Source: a virus. From it: a DNA stretch of 64,000 nt. Shown in pieces: positions 8,647 to 17,408 of this stretch; the stretch's first letter is position 1, and every line of letters starts with the position of its first letter. The position numbers and the translations under genes are program-made. The stretch is from positions 18,802 to 82,801 of the IMG/VR virus record IMGVR_UViG_3300046007_014223; one strand, given 5' to 3'. Under the pieces are notes generated by a model. The model had not been told where the DNA came from, did no database searches, and saw only the letters and a list, made by a program, of their open reading frames with translations.

Positions 8647-9578
8647 AGGAATCTCCCTCGATTTTCTTTAAACCATGCAATCGTTCTTGCAAGTCCCTCA
8701 TCAAACGATACCTTAGGCTTCCATCCAAGATCGAATAGTTTTGTGTTGTCTAGTTTTCTTCTAGGTGTGCCGTTTGGTTTGTCTGTGTTCCAAAAAATTT
8801 CACCGCTGTATCCCACCTCACGTTTAATAATTTCAGAAAGCTCTTTGATTGTAATTTCTACATCACTTCCCACATTAATATGTTCTGATGAGTTGTATTC
8901 ATTCATTAAAAATAAACAGGCGTCTGCTAGATCATCAACATAAAGAAACTCACGTGTCGGAGAACCATCACCCCATGCCTCAACAGTGTCTTGTCCTTCA
9001 AGTTTGGCATTGTAAAATTTATTAATGAGACCTGGAATTACATGACACTTATCAGGAAAGAAATTATCATTAGGTCCATACAAATTTGCAGGCATCAAAC
9101 TAATAGTGTTCAACCCATACTGCTTTGTGTAATACTTAGCCATCGTTAATCCTGCAATCTTTGCGAGCGCGTATGCATCATTCGTTGGTTCCAGCTTTGC
9201 TGATAGCAGGTATTCTTCTTTGATCGGTTGAGGTGTGACTTTAGGATAAATGCACGCCGAACCCAAAAACAATAATTTCTTTACACCTGTTTTATAAGCT
9301 GCATCAATCACATTTGATTGAATCATCAGATTATCATAAATGAAATCTGCAGGGTGTGTTGCATTGAAATTGATACCGCCGACCTTTGCTGCAGCGAGAA
9401 AAACATGCTCAGGTCGATACGTTCGAAAAAAATATTTGACAGATTCCTGATCACGTAAATCTAATGAATCTTTTGGTCGTACAATAATATCCTTGTAACC
9501 ATTTTCAGTTAGTTTTTTTACAAGAGCAGTCCCCACCAACCCGTTTCCTGCTACGTATATTCTGCTATTCTTATCCAT
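8643..9578 (-). CDS. fcl: GDP-L-fucose synthase / GDP-colitose synthase-like epimerase-reductase
   Basis: The 311-residue protein aligns closely with GDP-L-fucose synthase. The catalytic residues fall at the E. coli positions: S107 and C109 in GSACIYPK, Y136 and K140 in YALAK, and H179 in CHVIPG. The N-terminal dinucleotide motif is GNGLVG, one residue shorter than the usual form. The enzyme performs 3,5- or 5-epimerisation and C4 reduction of a GDP-4-keto sugar. Because a ColD-like dehydratase follows, the true product could be GDP-colitose (ColC reaction) rather than GDP-fucose; the two families are homologous and cannot be separated by eye. It overlaps gmd by 8 bases. Confidence 0.88.
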   Translation of the reverse strand: MDKNSRIYVAGNGLVGTALVKKLTENGYKDIIVRPKDSLDLRDQESVKYFFRTYRPEHVFLAAAKVGGINFNATHPADFIYDNLMIQSNVIDAAYKTGVKKLLFLGSACIYPKVTPQPIKEEYLLSAKLEPTNDAYALAKIAGLTMAKYYTKQYGLNTISLMPANLYGPNDNFFPDKCHVIPGLINKFYNAKLEGQDTVEAWGDGSPTREFLYVDDLADACLFLMNEYNSSEHINVGSDVEITIKELSEIIKREVGYSGEIFWNTDKPNGTPRRKLDNTKLFDLGWKPKVSFDEGLARTIAWFKENRGRFL

Positions 9579-10575
9579 GAATGCACATCTCCTCTACCAA
9601 ATCATTAAAACTATATTCAGGTTTCCAACCTAACACAGTTCTTGCCTTAGTAGAATCCCCCAACAATGTTTCTACCTCAGCAGGCCTAAAATACTTCAGA
9701 TCAACGTCTACAATAGTTTTTCCTGTATTCGTATCGACACCAACTTCATCAACACCTTCACCATACCATTCAATATTCATATCAAAATATGGTGCACACC
9801 GTTCAACAAATTGCTTTACTGAATATTGTTCACCTGTCGCAATCACAAAATCTTCTGCAGTATGATGTTGTAGGATCATCCACATTGCTCGACTATAGTC
9901 CTTAGCATGCCCCCAATCTCGCAAGGCATTTAGATTGCCTAAGGTTACTTTTTGTTGTTTTCCTCTACGAACATTTCGCAATCCATCAACAATCTTCTTC
10001 GTTACAAAGTTGTGACCGCGTCGAGGACTCTCATGGTTAAACAGAATACCTGAACAAGCAAACATGTTGTATGCCTCGCGATAATTCTTTACAATCCAGA
10101 ACCCATACAATTTTGCAACGCCATAGGGACTCCTCGGATAGAACGGCGTGCGCTCAGTTTGCGGAGTCTCTTGTACAAGGCCATAGAGCTCTGACGTAGA
10201 TGCCTGGTAAATCCTTACATCCTTTTCCATGCCCAATAGGCGAACTGCCTCAAGAACTTTCAACGTGCCCAAGCCATCAACCATTGCTGTGTACTCAGGT
10301 GTCTCAAAGGAAACCTTTACGTGACTCTGTGCAGCCAGATTATAAATTTCTTGTGGTTGTACTTTTTTGATGACTCCCATTATTGTCAGAGAATCAGTAA
10401 CATCACCATAGTGCAGCTTTAGTTTTGGATTGCTATATAGATGATCAATCCTACCAGTATTGATAGATGAACTTCTGCGAATAATGCCGTGAACATTATA
10501 ACCTTTTTCAAGCAATATTTCGGCTAGGTAGGAACCATCTTGACCCGTGATTCCTGTGATTAGAGCGGTTTTCAT
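9571..10575 (-). CDS. gmd: GDP-mannose 4,6-dehydratase
   Basis: The 334-residue product is a near full-length GDP-mannose 4,6-dehydratase, which converts GDP-mannose to GDP-4-keto-6-deoxymannose. Motifs are [13 protein letters not shown] (NADP binding, about 8-20), the ASTSELYG active-site segment, the YGVAK catalytic Tyr/Lys pair and FNHESPRRG, all standard for the family. It is the first gene of the minus-strand sugar operon. AGGTGA precedes the ATG at good spacing, and a TATAAATA late-promoter element lies about 30 bases upstream. GDP-mannose itself would come from the host. It feeds both the Fcl-like and ColD-like enzymes directly downstream. Confidence 0.95.
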   Translation of the reverse strand: MKTALITGITGQDGSYLAEILLEKGYNVHGIIRRSSSINTGRIDHLYSNPKLKLHYGDVTDSLTIMGVIKKVQPQEIYNLAAQSHVKVSFETPEYTAMVDGLGTLKVLEAVRLLGMEKDVRIYQASTSELYGLVQETPQTERTPFYPRSPYGVAKLYGFWIVKNYREAYNMFACSGILFNHESPRRGHNFVTKKIVDGLRNVRRGKQQKVTLGNLNALRDWGHAKDYSRAMWMILQHHTAEDFVIATGEQYSVKQFVERCAPYFDMNIEWYGEGVDEVGVDTNTGKTIVDVDLKYFRPAEVETLLGDSTKARTVLGWKPEYSFNDLVEEMCIHG

Positions 10576-10602
10576 AACAAGTCACCTGTAATATCGATAC
10601 TG

Positions 10603-10610
10603 TATTTATA
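10603..10610 (-). promoter_or_regulatory. T4-type late promoter for the sugar operon
   Basis: The minus strand reads TATAAATA, the exact T4 late promoter core recognised by gp55-bearing RNA polymerase, 28 bases before the gmd start codon. A gp55 homologue is encoded at 23740. It lies just past a terminator, so gmd and the downstream genes should form a separate late transcript. Confidence 0.65.
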
Positions 10611-10614
10611 ATAC

Positions 10615-10640
10615 AAAAAAGGCGCCAGTTCAATGGCGCC
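10615..10640 (-). terminator. intrinsic terminator after the CobS-like gene
   Basis: A 7-bp stem GGCGCCA/TGGCGCC (10621-10640) with a 6-base loop is followed, on the minus strand, by six Ts (10620-10615). It begins 20 bases past the stop of the MoxR/CobS-like gene and insulates it from the late sugar operon. Confidence 0.88.
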
Positions 10641-10660
10641 TTGAAGAAAAGAAAACTTAT

Positions 10661-11854
10661 TTAGACTGCAGGTACTTCTTCTGCAGGAGCGACTTCATCT
10701 GCTGCAGGTTGCTCAGTAGCTTTTACATCCACTTTGCTGTACAGATCAAGGAACGCTGCTTTAGTTTCTGCATCAAAGCGGTTGGTGCAAAGCTGGATTG
10801 CCTTGAGACGATTCTTGAACATGCCGTAGGCGCGAACGATATGCACCAGGCGGCGAGTCGAGACAAGTTCATCAATGCCACCCTCAAGGTAAGTTTTACG
10901 AATAATCTCACCCCAGGACACCAGCTTGTCAGCAAAATCTTCATCAACCTCGCCGACAACTGCCATGTTATTCAGAATAATCTTACGCTCAACAGACGCA
11001 GTAGGATATTCTTGCTCATGAGTAATCGGGAAGCGCTCGAGGAAGGCCTCATCAAGAATCTGGGCAGCGATAAACTTGCCATCATCTGTACCACGACCTT
11101 TAGTGTTGGCAGTGGCGATGATGTTGAACCCCGGTTGTCCGTGAATCAGCTCACCGGTTTTCTTGTTGAAGTACGGCTTGCCTTCAAGAATCGCTTGCAA
11201 GCACATAAGTTTGTTTGAGCCACGGTCAATCTCATCAAGAATGACAATTGCACCGCGCTTCATCGCTAGAAGGATAGGACCCTCGCGATAAACCACGTTA
11301 CCATCAATCAGTGTATTCGACCCAATGAGATCGTCCTCATCAGTTTCAATACTGATATTGACTCGAATGCACTCACGTTTCAGTTTAGCACAAACCTGCT
11401 CAACCATGAACGTCTTACCGTTACCAGACAGGCCTGTGATAAACACTGGGTAAAATTGATTGCTTGAGACAATCGCCTCGAGGTCCTTGAAGAACCCAAA
11501 GGGGACATAAGTGCGATCTTTCTCAGGCACCAAGTTATCGGAAATGTCAGTGACTAGGCGCTTCATTTTAACCGTGGTAATTGGCGTCACGGTAGCAGCA
11601 AGCGCAGGTTCAGCAACAGGTTCCTGCTTGGTAACAACAGGTTTCGGAGCAGAAACTGCAGAAGGAGACAAGCTGTACAACCCACGACCTGCTTTGTATT
11701 GAGCCCCATCAAGAAGAAACCAGGGGGTCGGGAGCTGATTGTCAGCACAATACTGAGTGATCTCACCGCGAGTCACCGAAGTGCCATAAGCAGCGATAAG
11801 AGACTCGATAAGTTGAGCGCGAAGCTCAGTGGTGTAAGAAGTAGAACGGGCCAT
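10661..11854 (-). CDS. cobS: CobS/MoxR-like AAA+ ATPase
   Basis: This 397-residue AAA+ ATPase has Walker A GLSGNGKT (about 141-148), Walker B AIVILDEID (about 202-210) and an ATANTKGRG sensor segment, matching the CobS protein of T4-like cyanophages and MoxR-type ATPases. Bacterial CobS is part of aerobic cobaltochelatase, but no CobN is visible. The adjacent VWA protein makes a MoxR-VWA chaperone-like pair an equally good reading. The N-terminal region (about 1-110) holds a small helical domain and a Pro/Val/Ala-rich linker. I chose the ATG at 11854, with AGGAG 8 bases upstream; a GTG at 11863 overlaps that site. A perfect consensus promoter sits in front and a terminator follows. Confidence 0.85.
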   Translation of the reverse strand: MARSTSYTTELRAQLIESLIAAYGTSVTRGEITQYCADNQLPTPWFLLDGAQYKAGRGLYSLSPSAVSAPKPVVTKQEPVAEPALAATVTPITTVKMKRLVTDISDNLVPEKDRTYVPFGFFKDLEAIVSSNQFYPVFITGLSGNGKTFMVEQVCAKLKRECIRVNISIETDEDDLIGSNTLIDGNVVYREGPILLAMKRGAIVILDEIDRGSNKLMCLQAILEGKPYFNKKTGELIHGQPGFNIIATANTKGRGTDDGKFIAAQILDEAFLERFPITHEQEYPTASVERKIILNNMAVVGEVDEDFADKLVSWGEIIRKTYLEGGIDELVSTRRLVHIVRAYGMFKNRLKAIQLCTNRFDAETKAAFLDLYSKVDVKATEQPAADEVAPAEEVPAV

Positions 11855-11886
11855 GCAAGTCACTCCTGAAAAATCATCATGTTTAA

Positions 11887-11915
11887 ATTATATAAAAAAC
11901 CCAGATTCTTGTCAA
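11887..11915 (-). promoter_or_regulatory. perfect sigma70-type promoter for the CobS-like gene
   Basis: On the minus strand TTGACA (11915-11910) is followed by exactly 17 bases and TATAAT (11892-11887), a full match to the bacterial vegetative consensus. It lies just after the stop of the VWA gene and about 33 bases before the ATPase start codon, so the ATPase can be transcribed early by unmodified host polymerase, independently of the VWA gene. Confidence 0.88.
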
Positions 11916-11922
11916 GAAGTTT

Positions 11923-14043
11923 TTACAACTGAGCACAGATAGTGTTGCAAAAACGCGACAAAAATACCCTGTTAGTTGCCCGGGAATTTACACTTTTCAT
12001 AAAGGCCCGGCGAATATCACTCTTACTCGCTGATGTATCTACATCAATACCGAGGTCGTTAACTTCCAGGTCGCGACCGCCAGGAACCACAAAGTAGACA
12101 TCAAACCCCGTATTCATAACCGGGAAGAATTTTTCCTTTCGTCCTTTGTTCGCCAACACTTCAATATTATCTGGTGTCGCGACACCATACAACCGATGGA
12201 CCTTCTTTACATTGCTCAAAAAAGGACTCCCGTCGGTGATAAAGAAGCCAACATAATTAGCTCCCGTGATTTTTTTTGCCAACATGAGAAGACCTTTTGT
12301 AATCTCCTCATCACCAACTGTAACTGAATGCTTCGTAACCGGATCGGTAATGTTGATCCTATAATCCCAAGAACCTACTTGTGCGCGAAAAGAAGGCGAA
12401 CCGCTTGTTGAAGATGAACATACATAGTTGGTAACCGTTTGTTGACCTTCACCGTCGGTCAAGAACATGCAAGTTACAATTTCCAACCGATTGGAATCGC
12501 GAAAATTATTTACCACGCTGATTGAAGCCGCTACAGCCTCATTCAACGGAGTTCCGTTAAGATGTTCTGTCGCAGGAACCATTCCCGTTGAGCGTTGAAA
12601 CATCTCACCCAACAGCAACAGATTAAGCATTGCTTGATTATATTTCGTCCGAGACATTTTAGATGAAAGGTAACGCTTCAACCTAAAAGTGTTCTCGGCG
12701 TAAAAAATAATATTTCCTTCAGCACGCTCACCTAGTGGAACACCTTGGAAGGGAAAATGCTCTCGATGTTGTTGGTCTACCACTCCTGAATCAGTAAACC
12801 CATAAACCTCGAAAGGAATGTTTACTTTACGGCAGAAGGTGGTTACAATAAGCAGCTGCTCAACAGTGCCTTTAAAGTTCGCCCTCATTGATCCAGACAG
12901 ATCAAGAAACATAACCAGACCGTGACTTTTGCCTTGCGGAACAATCGTCACTCGGCGGAAAAGATCCTCGGTCAATTTGTATTGACCAATTTTCTTCATA
13001 TCAAGTTCGCCTGATTTATTGACGCTTGCCCGAGCGAATTGTTTCGCGTTCTTGCGAAGTTCGAACTCCTTCACCATGTAATTTACATAACGCTCATTCT
13101 TTTGCAAGAACGCCTTGGTTGAAACACCGAAAGTTGAAAACAGATCGTATGGTTGTTTCGCTACGTGGTTTTTGATGTTGTCATGAACCAGATCCTCATG
13201 AACAATCCGATCTTTCATATTGATCTTCGGAAAATTGACATAAGCAATCGGTTTGCACTGATCATCTACAAGATCAGATTCCTTACGACGGAAAACCTCA
13301 TCGGTAACAGACTTGGGAGTATTGTCGTAATTATTTGACAACATTTTTTCAACTTTTGCGACCTTGGCGTCTTTACCGTCGCCGACTTCCATCTCATCAT
13401 CCGATTCTTCATCGCCAAGATCGGACAAATCAAGATCGTCTAAAAGGTCTTCGATATCCGGATTGATATCCGTTTCTGGTTCATCATTCTTTGCATAATC
13501 ATAAAGGGCTTGAGCAACCCGGACAACATCTTCCCAGGTTGTTACACCATCAACCATATCAACGAACTTTTGCTCATGGGCAGCAAATTTTACATTGATG
13601 AGCGTGCCAAGTTTGAAGTGGAGGTTGATGCGGTCAATAAGTTTCAGATCACTAATATCAGTGTATTCAGAAACGCCGAAGAATCCTCGCTCGAAAAGAT
13701 TCTTGTAACCCTTGAAGAAGGAACTACGAATACCGGGAAACTTATCTTTGATACGCTTCTCGATCCGAGCATCTTCTACAATGTTCAGAAACGATTTAAA
13801 GTTTTTCTGATTACTTTTTGCGACGGCATTGTGCCAGCCCTCAGGCGGTGTATACAATGCATGTCCGACCTCATGACCCATCAAAAGGTCATAAAGTTCA
13901 GCAGGCATGTCTTTGAGAATAGGACACACCAGCACGCGGTTCTTAACGTCAAAGTACGCAGTGTTCGCTTTCTTATGCTGGACAGAAATATTCTCCTCAG
14001 CCAAGAGCTTGGCGAGAAGTGACTTAGATTCTACAACTGACAT
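11923..14043 (-). CDS. VWA-domain protein with HEVGH metallopeptidase-like site (CobT-like)
   Basis: The 706-residue protein has two recognisable parts. Near the N-terminus HEVGH (about 57-61) with a downstream NIVEDARIEK helix looks like a zinc-peptidase site of the HExxH type. After an acidic linker (about 187-223), a C-terminal VWA domain begins at about 374 with the MIDAS motif DLSGS (381-385). CobT-like VWA proteins partner with CobS/MoxR ATPases, and the ATPase gene lies immediately downstream. The complex could remodel host or phage proteins; the substrate is unknown. The start ATG is preceded by GGAG, and a candidate sigma70 promoter lies just upstream. It is larger than most phage VWA proteins I can recall, and both domains appear intact. 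Confidence 0.8.
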   Translation of the reverse strand: MSVVESKSLLAKLLAEENISVQHKKANTAYFDVKNRVLVCPILKDMPAELYDLLMGHEVGHALYTPPEGWHNAVAKSNQKNFKSFLNIVEDARIEKRIKDKFPGIRSSFFKGYKNLFERGFFGVSEYTDISDLKLIDRINLHFKLGTLINVKFAAHEQKFVDMVDGVTTWEDVVRVAQALYDYAKNDEPETDINPDIEDLLDDLDLSDLGDEESDDEMEVGDGKDAKVAKVEKMLSNNYDNTPKSVTDEVFRRKESDLVDDQCKPIAYVNFPKINMKDRIVHEDLVHDNIKNHVAKQPYDLFSTFGVSTKAFLQKNERYVNYMVKEFELRKNAKQFARASVNKSGELDMKKIGQYKLTEDLFRRVTIVPQGKSHGLVMFLDLSGSMRANFKGTVEQLLIVTTFCRKVNIPFEVYGFTDSGVVDQQHREHFPFQGVPLGERAEGNIIFYAENTFRLKRYLSSKMSRTKYNQAMLNLLLLGEMFQRSTGMVPATEHLNGTPLNEAVAASISVVNNFRDSNRLEIVTCMFLTDGEGQQTVTNYVCSSSTSGSPSFRAQVGSWDYRINITDPVTKHSVTVGDEEITKGLLMLAKKITGANYVGFFITDGSPFLSNVKKVHRLYGVATPDNIEVLANKGRKEKFFPVMNTGFDVYFVVPGGRDLEVNDLGIDVDTSASKSDIRRAFMKSVNSRATNRVFLSRFCNTICAQL

Positions 14044-14068
14044 ATGATCTCCTCAATCAACACTGTCA

Positions 14069-14096
14069 ATTATACGCAGATTCTAGAACTGTACAA
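14069..14096 (-). promoter_or_regulatory. candidate sigma70-like promoter for the VWA gene
   Basis: On the minus strand an exact TATAAT (14074-14069), preceded by GCG, lies 16 bases after TTGTAC (14096-14091), a half-matching -35. It is about 26 bases upstream of the VWA start codon. Confidence 0.5.
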
Positions 14097-14112
14097 CCGG
14101 TATTTTTAACTC

Positions 14113-14149
14113 GTTGTTTTTACACAACATTTTGTTGTTTTTATGCAAC
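14113..14149. repeat. two tandem copies of a short dyad repeat
   Basis: The segment GTTGTTTTTACACAAC (14113-14128) is followed 5 bases later by GTTGTTTTTATGCAAC (14134-14149); the copies differ at two positions. Each can form a 5-bp hairpin. The second copy overlaps the stop codon of the deformylase gene. It could be a weak terminator or regulatory site; there is no clear T-run after the hairpin on the minus strand. Confidence 0.5.
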
Positions 14150-14650
14150 ACCGTAGGATTTCTTGCGTTTTTTAAGGGCAACTGCCCATTTTAGAGGAGT
14201 AACATGGTCCTTTATAGTGACTCCTTGCATATGATCATACTCATGTAAAAAGATTCTTGCAGTGAGCCCCCCTAATGTCCTCTCCTGCTTCTCACCCTTT
14301 GCATTGTAAAATTCTACCGTGATTTCCTCAGGCCTTTTGATTTTTATTTGCACGCCAATGTAGGACAAGCATCCTTCATTGTAGTCACACTCACCTGTTG
14401 AAGAAATAATTTTAGGATTGAAAACATCAAGACGAAAGTCATCGACACCAATGACAAAGACAGACGCATCGATACCAACTTGATTCGCTGACAATCCGAC
14501 ACCTTTGAATTCTTTCATCTTTTGGTGAAGAACATTAGCAAACAATTCAGCTGTCTCCCCATGTTGTTCAAAGTCATATGGTTTCGGTGCCTTATGTAGA
14601 AAAGGATCACTGTCAGGAATTAGTTTTAATTCAGATCGTTTTACAATCAT
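14141..14650 (-). CDS. def: peptide deformylase
   Basis: The 169-residue enzyme removes the formyl group from nascent N-terminal methionine. All three family motifs are intact: GVGLSANQ (about 50-57), EGCLS (92-96, metal-binding Cys) and HEYDH (136-140, two metal-ligand His and the catalytic Glu). I chose the ATG at 14650 because it starts right after the gp46 stop and begins at the natural family N-terminus; the longer frame would run into gp46. Phage deformylases are common in cyanophages, where they are thought to support translation during infection. Confidence 0.93.
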   Translation of the reverse strand: MIVKRSELKLIPDSDPFLHKAPKPYDFEQHGETAELFANVLHQKMKEFKGVGLSANQVGIDASVFVIGVDDFRLDVFNPKIISSTGECDYNEGCLSYIGVQIKIKRPEEITVEFYNAKGEKQERTLGGLTARIFLHEYDHMQGVTIKDHVTPLKWAVALKKRKKSYGVA

Positions 14651-14651
14651 A

Positions 14652-16367
14652 TCACAATATCCTACTAAAATTTTGATGTTTCTCAACACGGATAACGTTT
14701 TTAAACTTATCAAGCATCTGGTCACCCTTATGACTAATCACAAAAACATGAGTATCAGTGTCAAGGGTATCAAGAAGGTTCATCACATAATCCGTTCCGT
14801 TCGCATCTAAACTACTATCAAAAACTTCATCAAGAAGTAACAGGTTTGTACTTACGCTATTTTTCATCTTTGCGATTGCTCGCCACGTAAACAACAATGC
14901 AAGATCGATTCTTTGCTTTTCACCTTCTGAAAACGATGCATAACTAAAATCATCTCGATGCCGCGACTTGATACTTTCATTGAATGCATCATCCAGTTCA
15001 AAGGATACAAAGAAATCCATTGCAGAGAGATATTTATTCACCAGCTTATTGATTACAGGAATATACTGTCGGATGATTTTCGTCTTAATACCTGTGTCCT
15101 TCAATAATGTGCCTGCTGCCTCAAGATAAAAATATGTCTCAGTAATCTTTGTCTTGTTTTCTGACACATCAAGAATCTTCTTCGCAATAGATTTTAGTTC
15201 CTCTTTTGCGCCATCAAGTTCGGTTGTATCAATCTTATCCTTGTCGTTGTCATCAGACATCTTTTTAATCAGTGCTTGCTTCGTTATAATATCTGAGTTC
15301 AGTTCAATTAGTTGCATCTGATAGGTAGAGATGTTTTCTTTCACCTTAGTAATCTGATCTATTTTTTCTTCAATGCTAGTTATCTTTGATGACAAAGTGT
15401 CGATTGCTGTTTGCACTTCTTCTATCTTATGTGCATGTTTTTCTATTGCCTGATGTTTTAAATCATCTGAAATGTTTTGCATACAGGTAGGACACTCATC
15501 ATGATTCTCATAGAAGTCAATGTTTGTCCTAGAATTTTTTATACGCTCAGAAAGACTTTTAAGTAATGTTGACCATTCAGCACGCTTCGTGACCAATGAC
15601 TTTTCATCCATCAAAGAGGATTGCAATTCGGATATGTTTGATTGAATCGTTGAAACTGTCAAGGTTGCATTCGCAATGTCTCTTTGTGTTCTTTCAATTT
15701 CCTGTTGGTTGTCTTGCGCTCGCTTTTCAATATCCTTTTCTAACTTTGCAATAAAATCTTTTTGCAATTTTACTGCTTGCTTACCTACCACGATTTCGTT
15801 TTCCAATTGAGACAATTCTGTTTTGGTCGTGGTCAATCGATTCTTCAGAATCGTATTCATTGTAGTGAATATTTGAATATCAAGAATATCCTCAATAACT
15901 TCCCGACGATGACCTTGAGGAAGTTGCATGAAGGGGGTAAACGATGCTGATCCCAAAATAACTATCTGTGTGAATGACTTATAATTTAACTTAAGAATCT
16001 TTTCTTCAAGATGTGTTTGATAGTCTCTTGAAGCTGCATCCTGTGATAACAATTCATTGTCAACATAAATTTCCAATACCGTAGGTTTGATACCTCGCAC
16101 CACACGATACTCACGTTTGCCAATGTTAAAGAAAACCTCAACCACACAATTCTTTTGATTGATTGAATTCACTAGCTGAGGTTTATTGATATTACGAAAG
16201 GCCTTTCCAAACAAACCAAAACAAAGAGCATCAAGAATCGTACTTTTACCTGCGCCGTTTTCACCTATGATAAGAGTGGTTTGATGTTCTACAAAGTTTA
16301 TTTCTGTAAATTGATTACCTGTCGATAAAAAGTTACGCCAACGAATACTATTAAATTTAATTGCCAT
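14652..16367 (-). CDS. 46: gp46-like recombination endonuclease subunit (SbcC/Rad50 family)
   Basis: The 571-residue protein has an ABC-type ATPase split by a coiled coil: Walker A GENGAGKS (about 35-42) at the N-terminus, a long charged helical middle, a CPTC zinc-hook motif near residue 295, and a C-terminal SFSEGEKQR signature with LLLLDEVFDSSLD as Walker B. With gp47 it forms the T4 Mre11/Rad50-like complex that processes DNA ends for recombination-dependent replication and host DNA degradation. It sits directly after gp47 (stop 16368, start 16367). Confidence 0.95.
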   Translation of the reverse strand: MAIKFNSIRWRNFLSTGNQFTEINFVEHQTTLIIGENGAGKSTILDALCFGLFGKAFRNINKPQLVNSINQKNCVVEVFFNIGKREYRVVRGIKPTVLEIYVDNELLSQDAASRDYQTHLEEKILKLNYKSFTQIVILGSASFTPFMQLPQGHRREVIEDILDIQIFTTMNTILKNRLTTTKTELSQLENEIVVGKQAVKLQKDFIAKLEKDIEKRAQDNQQEIERTQRDIANATLTVSTIQSNISELQSSLMDEKSLVTKRAEWSTLLKSLSERIKNSRTNIDFYENHDECPTCMQNISDDLKHQAIEKHAHKIEEVQTAIDTLSSKITSIEEKIDQITKVKENISTYQMQLIELNSDIITKQALIKKMSDDNDKDKIDTTELDGAKEELKSIAKKILDVSENKTKITETYFYLEAAGTLLKDTGIKTKIIRQYIPVINKLVNKYLSAMDFFVSFELDDAFNESIKSRHRDDFSYASFSEGEKQRIDLALLFTWRAIAKMKNSVSTNLLLLDEVFDSSLDANGTDYVMNLLDTLDTDTHVFVISHKGDQMLDKFKNVIRVEKHQNFSRIL

Positions 16368-17408
16368 TCATTTTTCCTCTGCATAGTCATGTGCCTCTAT
16401 ATACAGTTCCTTGAGAATATTCTTAAGGCGACTTTTATCTGCATCTGTTTCTATTGCATCAACATATTCTGATAGCAATGACATTGTATCCTCAATGTTT
16501 ATACTGTCATCGTCTACCTGATTTTCAAAATCAGACATATCCTCGATGATTTTCACTTCCGCAGGATTCTTATTATACAATGAGTCAACAACAGAATCAA
16601 ATTGAGAAAAATTCTTTTTTGTAACAACAACTAGTTTGACATACTTGTCTGTCACGTTTGAATCAAACTCAACCTTTCCTGATGAATCATCATAGTACAA
16701 TTTGACAAACATCGGATCATTGTTCTGTATGAATTCAAGATCGTTTGTTACGGTGTCCCAAATGTAAAAACCTTTTGGATCTTTGTAATCATTCCAAAAT
16801 AACTCATAAGGGGTTCCCAAATACATGATGTTGCCTTTGTTTGACTTTGTATGGAAATGCCCACTAAACACTTGTTTGTATTTCGCAAGCACAGAAGGAT
16901 CCATACCTTCATGGTTTTCGATACCCTTTGACATTTCAAAACCTTTTAGCTCAAAATGTCCAAAACAATAAGGTCGAGTTGACTTGTCAATGAACTCATG
17001 AATCTGTTTTTCATTATCCTTACATAACCAAGGAATCACGTCTGCATTATCTAAAACGACGGGTTCTTGAATGATATGAATATTTTTATACGCTTCAAGA
17101 AGCAACGTCGGGGAGTTTACATCTAACTTCTCACGCCAAAAAATATCATGATTGCCAAGAAGGGAATACATTACGTATCCCTCTCGTTCAATAACATCAA
17201 AAAAATATCTTTTGCTTTGTTCAAGTGTGTAGAAATTAATGTACTTTCTTCTATCGAACAAATCACCTAACTGAATGATTTGATCTACACCTCTCTCTTT
17301 TAGTGCAGGGAAAAACACTTCGGTGTAGAAATTTTCCATGTACTTATGAAAAATTTTACTATCATTTCTAACACCGAAGTGTGTATCACCTAAAAGGCAA
17401 ATTTTCAT
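16368..17408 (-). CDS. 47: gp47-like recombination endonuclease subunit (SbcD/Mre11 family)
   Basis: The 346-residue metallophosphoesterase carries the Mre11 motifs in order: GDTHFG (about 7-12), QLGDLFDRR, LLGNHD and FSGHFHTK. It is the nuclease partner of gp46, whose gene follows immediately. It overlaps the upstream transporter gene by 4 bases (ATGA), so the recombination genes appear to be read through from the 7-deazaguanine cassette. Confidence 0.95.
   Translation of the reverse strand: MKICLLGDTHFGVRNDSKIFHKYMENFYTEVFFPALKERGVDQIIQLGDLFDRRKYINFYTLEQSKRYFFDVIEREGYVMYSLLGNHDIFWREKLDVNSPTLLLEAYKNIHIIQEPVVLDNADVIPWLCKDNEKQIHEFIDKSTRPYCFGHFELKGFEMSKGIENHEGMDPSVLAKYKQVFSGHFHTKSNKGNIMYLGTPYELFWNDYKDPKGFYIWDTVTNDLEFIQNNDPMFVKLYYDDSSGKVEFDSNVTDKYVKLVVVTKKNFSQFDSVVDSLYNKNPAEVKIIEDMSDFENQVDDDSINIEDTMSLLSEYVDAIETDADKSRLKNILKELYIEAHDYAEEK

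Noticed and set aside
10709-11218. Plus-strand frame opposite the CobS-like gene (also 13510-14022 opposite the VWA gene)
   Set aside because: The minus-strand genes have full domain motifs; the opposite frames show no recognisable family.
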